A DNA stretch of 64,000 nucleotides from Micromonospora cabrerizensis (GTDB lineage Bacteria; Actinomycetota; Actinomycetes; Mycobacteriales; Micromonosporaceae), in the NCBI RefSeq assembly GCF_022230955.1, contig NZ_JAKKFI010000043.1:56429-120428 (forward strand), written 5' to 3'. A program made the position numbers and the translations under genes. A model generated the notes under the pieces. That model was not told the DNA's origin. It saw nothing but the letters and a program-made list of their open reading frames with translations, and did not search any database. Below, piece after piece: positions 24,858 through 32,972 of the stretch (positions are counted from its first letter, which is position 1; every line of letters begins with the position of its first letter).

Positions 24858-26912
24858 TCAGGCCGGGTCGTCGGCCCGATCCTCCCGGATCACCGCCACC
24901 TCACCGGCCGGCAGGGTCAGCTCACCGGCGCAGTGCGCCCCGGTCAGCAACTCAGTGCCGTGCACCGGGAGCCGTACCTCCTCCTCGGTGTGGTTGATGA
25001 CGAACAGCCAGCTCCGGTCGCCGTCGCGTCTACGGACCACCTCCACACCGGATGGTGCCGGCCCGGCCGGGCGCACGCCGGCCTCGTCGACGAGTCGGGC
25101 CACCAACCGGTCGGTGGCCGGCTCGTCCAGCCGGGTGCCGACATACCAGGCGGCGCCGTCGCCGACCAGGTGACGGGTCAGCGCCGGCACACCCGGCAAG
25201 GGCCCATCGGTGTACGACGCCAGCACCTCGGCGCCCTCGGGGTGCAGCCACTCGGTCCACACGTCGGCGGTGCTCCCGTCGTCGAGTCGGACCTGCTCGC
25301 CCTCCCGCAGCGGGAAGAACTCCTCGGTGCGTACGCCGAGCAGCTCACGGAACGCTCCCGGGTAACCGCCCAGCCGGATGTGGTCGTTCGCGTCCACGAT
25401 GCCGCTGAAGTAGGTGACGGCCGCGGTGCCGCCGCCCTCGACGTAGCGGTGCAGCGCCTCGACGTCGGCGTCGCGCACCAGGTAGAGCGTCGGGGCGAGC
25501 ACCAGTCGGTAGCCGCTGAGATCCGCCGACGGGTGGACGACGTCGGCGGTCACGCCGGCCCGCCACAGCGCCCCGTAGAGGGCGTTGAGCCGGTCGGCGT
25601 AGGTGACGTCGACGCTGGGGTGTGAATCCAACTCGACCCCCCACCACGCCTCCCAGTCGAACAGGATCGCGACCTCGGCGTCCACCCGGCTGCCGCGTAC
25701 CTCCGCGAGGGCCTTGAGGTCCGCGCCGAGCTGACACACCTCGCGGAACACCTTGGTGTCCGGCCCGGCGTGTGGCACCAGCGCGGAGTGGAACTTCTCG
25801 GCGCCGGCCCGGGAGGCGCGCCACTGGAAGAACAGCACCCCGTCCGCGCCGCGGGCGACGTGCGCCAGGCTGTTGCGGCGTAGCTGCCCGGGCAGCTTGG
25901 CCACGTTGCGCGGCTGCCAGTTGACCGCGCTGGTGGAGTGCTCCATGAGCAGCCACGGGTCACCACCGGCGACGCCCCGGGTGTGGTCGGCGGCGAGCGC
26001 CAGCCCGAGGTGCCCCCGCGGGTCGGCGGCGTTGAGGTAGTGGTCGTTGGACACGAGGTCCACGTCGTCGGCCCAGGACTGGTAGTCCATGTGCTTGACG
26101 CCCATGCCGATCATGAAGTTCGTGGTGACCGGCTGCTGGACCAGTGTCCGCAGCACCTCCCGCTCGGCGCGCAGTTGGGCGCGCAGCTCGTCGGAGGAGA
26201 AGCGCAGGAAGTCGAGCTGCTGCGTGGGGTTGGCGAAAGCCGTCACCGTACGCGGCGGGTTGATCTCGGCCCAGTCGCCGTAGCGCTGGCTCCAGAACGC
26301 GGTGCCCCAGGCGTCGTTGAGCCGGTCCAGGTCGCCGTAGCGCTCCCGCAGCCAGCCGCGGAACGCCTCGGCGCTGACGTCGCAGTAGCAGTGCGCGTTG
26401 TGGCAGCCCAACTCGTTGGAGATGTGCCACATCACCACGGCCGGATGCTCGGCGTACCGGCCGGCGACCGCTCGCACCAACTCCAGCGACCGCTCCCGGA
26501 ACACCGGCGAGCTGGGGCAGTACGCCTGGCGTCCGCCCGGCCAGAGGATCGCGCCGTCGGCGCGGCGGGGCAACGTCTCCGGGTGCGCGCGGGCCAGCCA
26601 CGGCGGTGGGCTGGCGGTGGCGGTGGCCAGGTCGACCTGGATACCGCCGTCGTGCAGCAGATCCAGCACCCGGTCCAACCATCCAAACTCGAACCGGCCC
26701 GGTGTGGGCTCCAGCAGAGCCCAGGAGAAGATGCCGACCGAGACCAGGTTGACCCCGGCCCGGCGCATCAACTCGACGTCCTCGGACCAGGTCTCCTGGG
26801 GCCACTGCTCGGGGTTGTAGTCGCCGCCGAAGTAGATGCCGTCACCCTGCCATCGCCGCATGAGAGCTGAGGGTGCACCGGGCCGGGCGCGGAAGTCAAC
26901 AGGTTCCAACAT
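24858..26912 (-). CDS. GH42 beta-galactosidase
   Basis: A 684-residue intracellular glycosidase (no signal peptide) from ATG 26912. The GH42 TIM barrel covers about 1-380. The acid/base Glu is in HISNELG near residue 168 and the nucleophile Glu in LLMEHSTS near 323. Cys residues in AYCPSS and CHNAHCYC fit the zinc site of GH42 enzymes. A trimerisation domain (about 390-600) and a C-terminal beta domain follow. It hydrolyses terminal beta-galactosides such as lactose or galacto-oligosaccharides. It is divergent from an ABC transporter and alpha-galactosidase operon. A TTG five codons upstream is a less likely start. Confidence 0.93.
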   Translation of the reverse strand: MLEPVDFRARPGAPSALMRRWQGDGIYFGGDYNPEQWPQETWSEDVELMRRAGVNLVSVGIFSWALLEPTPGRFEFGWLDRVLDLLHDGGIQVDLATATASPPPWLARAHPETLPRRADGAILWPGGRQAYCPSSPVFRERSLELVRAVAGRYAEHPAVVMWHISNELGCHNAHCYCDVSAEAFRGWLRERYGDLDRLNDAWGTAFWSQRYGDWAEINPPRTVTAFANPTQQLDFLRFSSDELRAQLRAEREVLRTLVQQPVTTNFMIGMGVKHMDYQSWADDVDLVSNDHYLNAADPRGHLGLALAADHTRGVAGGDPWLLMEHSTSAVNWQPRNVAKLPGQLRRNSLAHVARGADGVLFFQWRASRAGAEKFHSALVPHAGPDTKVFREVCQLGADLKALAEVRGSRVDAEVAILFDWEAWWGVELDSHPSVDVTYADRLNALYGALWRAGVTADVVHPSADLSGYRLVLAPTLYLVRDADVEALHRYVEGGGTAAVTYFSGIVDANDHIRLGGYPGAFRELLGVRTEEFFPLREGEQVRLDDGSTADVWTEWLHPEGAEVLASYTDGPLPGVPALTRHLVGDGAAWYVGTRLDEPATDRLVARLVDEAGVRPAGPAPSGVEVVRRRDGDRSWLFVINHTEEEVRLPVHGTELLTGAHCAGELTLPAGEVAVIREDRADDPA

Positions 26913-26982
26913 GGATTTGTTTTCCAACGTTTACCTCGTAACGGCCGTATCACAACTGGGTTACCGGGGGCGGAACGCCCTC

Positions 26983-27010
26983 TTGACAGCGCCCATCGGA
27001 GGGGTACTTT
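26983..27010 (+). promoter_or_regulatory. Promoter of the galactoside ABC/GH36 operon
   Basis: A consensus -35 TTGACA (26983-26988), 16-bp spacer and -10 TACTTT (27005-27010). A 130-nt leader follows, with a direct repeat TTCGTGTTCGT near 27026 that could be a DeoR operator. The divergent GH42 gene has only a weak promoter match in this gap. Confidence 0.6.
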
Positions 27011-27144
27011 GAGCCCCCAATGGCCGTTCGTGTTCGTCAATGTGGGTTCTCGGTGAATCCCGATCCCTGACGACGACGGTCGCTCTGCCATCACCACCCT
27101 GATGACCCTTGGGCGTAGCACCTCTTCACCAGCAGGAGGCACAG

Positions 27145-28473
27145 ATGTCCCGTCCCCAATCCCAAGCCGAGTACCTGGCTCGGCTCGTACCACCCTCGGT
27201 CGCCGGCCTCAACCGCCGCTCACTGCTGGCCGGCGCTGCCGGCACCGGCGCGCTGCTCGGCACCGGCCTGCTCGCCGGCTGCGGCGGCGACTCCGGTTCC
27301 GGATCGGACTCGAAGGACGTGTCCGTCGGCTCCAACCAGTCCGACCCGAAGCCCAAGGACGTCACCGCCAAGGTCATGGACGGGTTCAAGACCGCGTCCG
27401 GAATCACGCCGGCGATCAACACGGTCGACCACAACACGTACCAGGAGAACATCAACAACTACCTGCAGGGCAAGCCGGACGACGTCTACATGTGGTTCGC
27501 CGGCTACCGGATGCGCTTCTTCGCCGCCAAGGGCCTGGCCAGCGACATCAGCGACGTGTGGGGCAAGCTCTCCGGCTTCTCCGACGCCTTCAAGAAGGCC
27601 TCCACCGGGGACGACGACAAGCAGTACTTCGTACCCTCGTCCTACTACCCCTGGGCGATGTTCTACCGAAAGTCGGTGTGGCAGCAGTACGGCTACCAGG
27701 TGCCCACGACCCTGGACCAGCTCACCGCACTCAGCGCGCAGATGAAGAGGGACGGCCTCACCCCGATCGCGTTCGCCGACAAGGACGGCTGGCCGGCGAT
27801 GGGCACCTTCGACATCCTCAACCTGCGGATCAACGGGTACCAGTTCCACATCGACCTGATGGCCGGCAAGGAGGCCTGGACCTCCGACAAGGTCAGGAAG
27901 GTCTTCGACACCTGGGCCGGACTACTGCCCCTGCACCAGCCGGACAGCCTCGGCCGCACCTGGCAGGAGGCGGCGCAGTCGCTGCAACAGAAGAAGAGCG
28001 GCATGTACCTGCTCGGCCTCTTCGTCGGCCAGCAGTTCAGCAACGAGGAGCAGAGCGACCTCGACTTCTTCACCTTCCCGGAGATCGACCCGGCGATCGG
28101 CGCCAAGGCGCTGGACGCGCCGATCGACGGCTACATGATGGCCCGCAAGCCCAAGAACGAGGCCAACGCCCGGAAACTGCTGGAGTACGTGGGCGGCAAG
28201 GACGCCGCGAACATCACGGTGAAGAACGACCCGGCCACCCTCGTGGCCAACAGCAGCGCCGACGTCAGCGGCTACACCGCGTTGCAGAAGAAGGCCGCCG
28301 AGCTGGTCGGCTCGGCCACCGAGATCGCCCAGTTCCTCGACCGCGACACCCGGCCGGACTTCGCCTCGACCGTGATCATCCCGGCGATCCAGCAGTTCAT
28401 CAAGAACCCCAAGGACATCAGCGGGCTCACCTCGTCCATCGAGAGCCAGAAAAAGTCGATCTTCACTGACTGA
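27145..28473 (+). CDS. Extracellular solute-binding lipoprotein (carbohydrate ABC transporter)
   Basis: A 442-residue binding protein from ATG 27145 with GGAGG upstream. The N-terminus NRRSLLAGAAG has a twin Arg followed by a lipobox LLAGC, so it is probably a Tat-exported lipoprotein with the mature Cys near residue 50. The remainder is family 1 (MalE-like) solute-binding fold (TVDHNTYQENINNYLQGK, PSSYYPWAMFYRKSVW). It feeds the two following permeases. The accompanying GH36 enzyme points to alpha-galactosides such as raffinose or melibiose. Confidence 0.92.
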   Translation: MSRPQSQAEYLARLVPPSVAGLNRRSLLAGAAGTGALLGTGLLAGCGGDSGSGSDSKDVSVGSNQSDPKPKDVTAKVMDGFKTASGITPAINTVDHNTYQENINNYLQGKPDDVYMWFAGYRMRFFAAKGLASDISDVWGKLSGFSDAFKKASTGDDDKQYFVPSSYYPWAMFYRKSVWQQYGYQVPTTLDQLTALSAQMKRDGLTPIAFADKDGWPAMGTFDILNLRINGYQFHIDLMAGKEAWTSDKVRKVFDTWAGLLPLHQPDSLGRTWQEAAQSLQQKKSGMYLLGLFVGQQFSNEEQSDLDFFTFPEIDPAIGAKALDAPIDGYMMARKPKNEANARKLLEYVGGKDAANITVKNDPATLVANSSADVSGYTALQKKAAELVGSATEIAQFLDRDTRPDFASTVIIPAIQQFIKNPKDISGLTSSIESQKKSIFTD

Positions 28474-28494
28474 CGGCGGAAAGGGGAGGACATC

Positions 28495-29451
28495 GTGTCC
28501 GACCTGCCCCTGATCCAAGCGGATCGCGCCGTGCCGCCGCCGGCCGCGACCACCTCCACGGGTGGTCGTCGCCGGCGGCTACGGCTCCTGTCCCGCACCG
28601 ACCGCGTGGTCATCACGCTGATGGTGCTCGTCCCGCTGCTGCTCGTCACCGGGTTCGTCTGGTTGCCGGCGGCGGCCACCGTGCTGCTCTCCGGCACCAA
28701 CTGGGACGGCATCGGCCCCCTCAACGAGATCGAGTTCGTCGGCGGACGCAACTACACCGACGTGGTGACCAACTACCCGCCGTTCGTGCCGGCGGTCCAG
28801 CACAACCTGCTGTGGCTGGCGGTCCTGTTCGTCGTCGCCACCCCGTTCGGCATGTTCCTGGCCGTCCTGCTCGACAAGGAGCTACGGGGCAGCCGCTTCT
28901 ACCAGACCGCGCTCTACCTGCCGGTGGTGCTCTCGCTGGCACTCATCGGCTTCGTGTGGCAGCTGCTCTACTCCCGCGACCAGGGCCTGATCAACGCGGT
29001 GTTCGGCAGCAACGTCGACTGGTACGGCGACTCCAGCGTCAACATCTGGGCGGTCATGGTCGCCTCCGGCTGGCGGCACGTCGGCTACATCATGCTGCTC
29101 TACCTGGCCGGGCTGAAGGGCGTCGACCCGTCGTTGCGGGAGGCCGCGGCGGTCGACGGCGCCTCGGAGAGCCGCACCTTCTTCCAGGTCGTCTTCCCGG
29201 TGCTGCGGCCGATCAACATCATCGTGCTGGTGGTGACGGTGATCGAGTCGCTGCGCGCGTTCGACCTGGTCTGGGTGGTCAACAAGGGGCGCAACGGGTT
29301 GGAGCTGATCTCCGCGCTGGTCACTCAGAACGTGGTGGGTGAGGCGAGCCGGATCGGGTTCGGCTCGGCGCTGGCGACGATCATGCTGATCGTCTCGCTG
29401 GTCTTCATCACCATCTACCTGGCGACCGTGATGAGGGAGAACCGGGAATGA
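28495..29451 (+). CDS. Sugar ABC transporter permease, first subunit
   Basis: A 318-residue permease of the MalF/UgpA type from GTG 28495 (ribosome site GGGGAGGA). About six TM helices; the first is at 36-62 (VVITLMVLVPLLLVTGFVW). The EAA loop EAAAVDGASESRTFFQVVFPVL near 218-240 docks the shared ATPase. No ATPase gene is in the locus; in actinomycetes a general ATPase such as MsiK normally serves these systems. It overlaps the next permease by ATGA. Confidence 0.92.
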   Translation: MSDLPLIQADRAVPPPAATTSTGGRRRRLRLLSRTDRVVITLMVLVPLLLVTGFVWLPAAATVLLSGTNWDGIGPLNEIEFVGGRNYTDVVTNYPPFVPAVQHNLLWLAVLFVVATPFGMFLAVLLDKELRGSRFYQTALYLPVVLSLALIGFVWQLLYSRDQGLINAVFGSNVDWYGDSSVNIWAVMVASGWRHVGYIMLLYLAGLKGVDPSLREAAAVDGASESRTFFQVVFPVLRPINIIVLVVTVIESLRAFDLVWVVNKGRNGLELISALVTQNVVGEASRIGFGSALATIMLIVSLVFITIYLATVMRENRE

Positions 29452-30362
29452 GCACCGCGACCGTCACCCGGCGTACCGAGGGTGAGCCCGAGGCGTCGCC
29501 CCGCCGCCGCAGGCTGACCCCGCTGCGGCTGTTGCTGCACGGCTTCCTCATCACCGTCGCGCTGGTCTGGCTCTTCCCGATCGCCTGGGCGGTGCTGACC
29601 TCGCTGCGCTCGTACGACTACACCGCCGCCAACGGCTACGTCTCGTTCGGCGGCTGGACCTTCGACAACTACGTCACCGCCTGGCAGACGGCAGAGTTCG
29701 GCCAGCACTTCCTCAACTCGGTGTACATCACCGTGCCGGCCGTGCTGTTGACCCTCTTCCTCGCCTCCTGCGTGGCGTTCGTGATCGCCCGGTTCAGTTG
29801 GAAGCTCAACATCGTGCTGCTCGGGGTGTTCACCGCGGCCAACCTGCTGCCCCAGCAGGCGCTGCTCATCCCGCTGTTCCGGGTGTTCACCCAGGTGCCC
29901 CTGCCGGAGTTCATGAGCGACTCGGAGTTGCTCTACGACAGCTACTGGGGCCTGATCCTGATCAACGTGGCCTTCCAGTGTGGATTCTGTGTCTTCGTGC
30001 TCAGCAACTACATGAAGGCGCTGCCGCGCGACCTGTACGAGGCGGCGATGGTCGACGGGGCGAGCATCTGGCGGCAGTACTGGCAGGTCACCATGCCGCT
30101 GTGCCGGCCGGCCCTGGCCGCGCTGGCGACCCTGGAGGTGACCTGGATCTACAACGAGTTCTTCTGGGCCACCGTCCTGATGCGCACCGGGGACAAGTTC
30201 CCGGTCACCAGCTCGCTGAACAACCTGCGCGGTGAGTTCTTCACCGACAACAACCTGGTCTCGGCGGGCAGCGTGCTCGTCGCGATCCCCACCCTGGTGA
30301 TCTTCTTTATGCTCCAGCGGCACTTCGTTCGGGGCCTGACCTTGGGAGCCTCGAAGGGATGA
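29448..30362 (+). CDS. Sugar ABC transporter permease, second subunit
   Basis: A 304-residue MalG/UgpE-type permease starting in the ATGA overlap with its partner. Six TM helices are visible, the first at about 27-50. The EAA loop is EAAMVDGASIWRQYWQVTMPLC near residues 197-218. Its stop overlaps the GH36 start (ATGA), so all three genes are translationally coupled. Confidence 0.92.
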   Translation: MSTATVTRRTEGEPEASPRRRRLTPLRLLLHGFLITVALVWLFPIAWAVLTSLRSYDYTAANGYVSFGGWTFDNYVTAWQTAEFGQHFLNSVYITVPAVLLTLFLASCVAFVIARFSWKLNIVLLGVFTAANLLPQQALLIPLFRVFTQVPLPEFMSDSELLYDSYWGLILINVAFQCGFCVFVLSNYMKALPRDLYEAAMVDGASIWRQYWQVTMPLCRPALAALATLEVTWIYNEFFWATVLMRTGDKFPVTSSLNNLRGEFFTDNNLVSAGSVLVAIPTLVIFFMLQRHFVRGLTLGASKG

Positions 30363-32494
30363 CGATCCTGCACCTGCGCCGCGCGCGGACCAGCCTGGTG
30401 CTCGACGCGCGCGGCCCGGGGCTGCCCCGGGTCGTGCACTGGGGCGGCGACGTCGGCGACCTCGACGACGACGGCCTGCGCCAGCTCATCGAGGCGACCG
30501 TGCCGCCGGTGGTGCCGAGCAGCTTCGACGAGCCACCCGTGCTGTCGCTGCTGCCGGAGGCGAGCGCGGGATGGAGCGGCCGCCCGGGGCTGGCCGGGCA
30601 CCGCGACGGACGCGACTGGTCCACCTCCTTCCGCCTCGACGGGGTGGACGTGAACGACAACGGGCCCGGCGCGGCGCTGTTGACCGTGCGGGCGTCGGAC
30701 CCGGCCGCCGGGCTGACCCTGACCAGCGAGATCATGCTCGACCCGCACGGCCTGCTGACCGTGCGGCACCGGCTGCGCAACGACGGCGACACGGCGTACG
30801 AGCTGCGGGAGCTGACCCCGGTGCTGCCGGTGCCGGCGGTCGCCACCGAGCTGCTCGACCTGACCGGCCGGTGGTGCCGGGAACGGGCCCCGCAGCGGCA
30901 CCGGTGGCAGCAGGGCGCCTGGGTCCGTGAGGGCCGGCACGGCCGCACCGGGCACGACGCCACACTGCTGCTGGTGGCGGGCACCGCCGGGTTCGGTTTC
31001 GGCCACGGCGAGGTGTGGGCGGTGCACACCGCGTGGAGCGGCGACCACGTCACCTTCGCCGAGCGCCGGCCCACCGGCGAGTCGACCCTCGGTGGCGGCG
31101 AGCTGCTGGCCCCCGGGGAGATCCGGCTCGGCCCCGGCGAGTCGTACGAGACCCCCCTGCTCTACGCGGTCTGGTCCGACACCGGGCTGGACGGGCTCAG
31201 CGACGTGCTGCACACGCACCTGCGGGCCCGGCCCGGGCACCCACGCTCCCCCCGCCCGGTGACCCTCAACGTCTGGGAGGCCGTCTACTTCGATCACGAC
31301 CTGGACCGGCTGCGGGCCCTGGCCGACCGGGCCGCGCAGATCGGCGTGGAGCGGTTCGTGCTCGACGACGGTTGGTTCCGCGGTCGGCGCGACGACACCG
31401 CGGGGCTCGGCGACTGGTACGTCGACGAGGGCGTCTGGCCCGACGGTCTGCAACCGCTCATCGACCACGTGACCGGCCAGGGCCTGGAGTTCGGCCTCTG
31501 GGTGGAGCCGGAGATGGTCAACCCCGACTCCGACCTGTTCCGCGCGCACCCCGACTGGCTCCTGGCCGTACCGGGGCGGCTGCCACCGGCCTGGCGCAAC
31601 CAGCAGGTGCTCGACCTGGGCCGCCCGGAGGCGTACGACCACGTGCGGGACCGGCTCGACGCGCTGCTCACCGAACACCCCGGCATCAGCTATCTCAAGT
31701 GGGACCAGAACCGGGACCTCACCGAGGCCGGACACCACGGCCGCCCGGGGGTGCACGGGCAGACCCTGGCGGTCTACCGCCTCCTCGACGAGCTGCGCGG
31801 TCGCCACCCGGGTGTGGAGATCGAAAGCTGCTCGTCCGGCGGGGCCCGGGTGGACCTGGCCATCCTGGCCCGCACCGACCGGGTCTGGGCCAGCGACTGC
31901 AACGACGCCCTGGAACGGCTCAGCATCCAGCGCTGGACCGGGCTGCTGCTGCCGCCTGAGCTGATCGGCACGCACATCGGGCCGGACCGCTCGCACACCA
32001 CGAACCGCGTCCACGACCTCGGATTCCGGGCGGCCACCGCGCTCTTCGGCCACCACGGCATCGAGTGGGACATCGCCTCGATCAGCGCCGCCGAGCAGAG
32101 CGAGCTGGCCGCCTGGGTGGCACTGCACAAGCGGCTGCGACCGCTGCTGCACGCCGGCCGGGTGGTCCGGGTCGACCACCCCGACCCGGCCGTCTGGGCG
32201 CACGGCGTCATCGACCACGACAGCACCCGAGCGGTGTACGCGGTGGCGCGGCTGGCCACCTCCGCGACGCCGTTCCCCGGCGCCGTCCGGCTGCCCGGCC
32301 TGGATGCGAACCGCCGTTACCGGGTGCGACCGGCACCCGACGTGCCGGCACCGGCGACCATCGAGCGGTCCGCACCCGGCAGGCTGGCGGGGGGCGTCGT
32401 CCTGAGCGGGGCGGCACTGGCCCGGATGGGCATCCAACTGCCCGCGCTGCACCCGGAACAGAGCCTGGTGCTGGAGGTCGACGCCGTCGGCTGA
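30359..32494 (+). CDS. GH36 alpha-galactosidase
   Basis: A 711-residue GH36 enzyme with no signal peptide. The N-terminal beta-sandwich covers about 1-290 and the barrel about 300-620. Nucleophile Asp is in LKWDQNRD near residue 449 and acid/base Asp in WASDCND near 511; CSSGGARVD between them is a GH36 signature. It cleaves terminal alpha-1,6-galactose from melibiose, raffinose or galactomannan fragments. It is the last gene of the import operon, so imported oligosaccharides are hydrolysed inside. The mannanase at 35-36.5 kb could supply galactomannan fragments; this is inference. Confidence 0.94.
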   Translation: MTILHLRRARTSLVLDARGPGLPRVVHWGGDVGDLDDDGLRQLIEATVPPVVPSSFDEPPVLSLLPEASAGWSGRPGLAGHRDGRDWSTSFRLDGVDVNDNGPGAALLTVRASDPAAGLTLTSEIMLDPHGLLTVRHRLRNDGDTAYELRELTPVLPVPAVATELLDLTGRWCRERAPQRHRWQQGAWVREGRHGRTGHDATLLLVAGTAGFGFGHGEVWAVHTAWSGDHVTFAERRPTGESTLGGGELLAPGEIRLGPGESYETPLLYAVWSDTGLDGLSDVLHTHLRARPGHPRSPRPVTLNVWEAVYFDHDLDRLRALADRAAQIGVERFVLDDGWFRGRRDDTAGLGDWYVDEGVWPDGLQPLIDHVTGQGLEFGLWVEPEMVNPDSDLFRAHPDWLLAVPGRLPPAWRNQQVLDLGRPEAYDHVRDRLDALLTEHPGISYLKWDQNRDLTEAGHHGRPGVHGQTLAVYRLLDELRGRHPGVEIESCSSGGARVDLAILARTDRVWASDCNDALERLSIQRWTGLLLPPELIGTHIGPDRSHTTNRVHDLGFRAATALFGHHGIEWDIASISAAEQSELAAWVALHKRLRPLLHAGRVVRVDHPDPAVWAHGVIDHDSTRAVYAVARLATSATPFPGAVRLPGLDANRRYRVRPAPDVPAPATIERSAPGRLAGGVVLSGAALARMGIQLPALHPEQSLVLEVDAVG

Positions 32495-32593
32495 CGAGAA
32501 GGAGCAGAAAGCGTCCTGGCAGCGGTGCGGTCTGCCCGTCGGCGTTAGCCTGACCACCGACGACGTCGGCCGAGCGGTCAGAACTGGGGACGC

Positions 32594-32914
32594 ATGGCGT
32601 ACGTACTGCTGGGGGTTGCCATCCTCGCCGAGGTGCTGGCAACCAGCCTGCTCAAGAGCACCGCCGGGTTCAGCCGGCTCTGGCCGACGGTGGGCTGCCT
32701 GACCGGTTACGTGCTGGCGTTCCTGCTGCTGGCCCAGGCCGTCAAGGAGATCCCGGTCGGCGTCGCGTACGCGCTCTGGTCGGGCCTGGGCACCGCGGCC
32801 ATCGTGGCGATCGGGGCGGTGTTCCTGGACGAGCCGGTCGGAATCGCCAAAGTCGCCGGCATCGCGTTGATCATCGCCGGGGTGGTCATCGTGAACCTGA
32901 CCGGGGAACACTGA
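32594..32914 (+). CDS. SMR-family (EmrE/Gdx-like) transporter
   Basis: A 106-residue four-TM transporter. The conserved proton/substrate Glu is in AILAEVLATSLLK (Glu 13), and PVGVAYALWSGLG and VAGIALIIAGVVIVNLTG are SMR signature regions. Members export quaternary cations, or guanidinium in the Gdx subtype; the sequence resembles the EmrE/QacE subtype more. A small hairpin CCGAC-GAC-GTCGG (32557-32569) lies in the presumed leader. I looked for a guanidine riboswitch and did not find a convincing one. Confidence 0.9.
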   Translation: MAYVLLGVAILAEVLATSLLKSTAGFSRLWPTVGCLTGYVLAFLLLAQAVKEIPVGVAYALWSGLGTAAIVAIGAVFLDEPVGIAKVAGIALIIAGVVIVNLTGEH

Positions 32915-32916
32915 CA

Positions 32917-32956
32917 CACGGATCCCCCGCCTCCCAGGAGGAAGCGGGGGACCGTG
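32917..32956. terminator. Terminator hairpin between SMR and pseudo-protease genes
   Basis: Arms 32917-32935 and 32938-32956 pair (CACGG...CCCCCGC with GCGGGGG...CCGTG) with one internal mismatch, between convergent genes. Confidence 0.7.
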
Positions 32957-32972
32957 GGTCACGCAGAAGCGA

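Noticed and set aside
32540..32593. Guanidine riboswitch before the SMR gene
   Set aside because: Only one small hairpin; the paired ACGR loops of the mini-ykkC class are not present.
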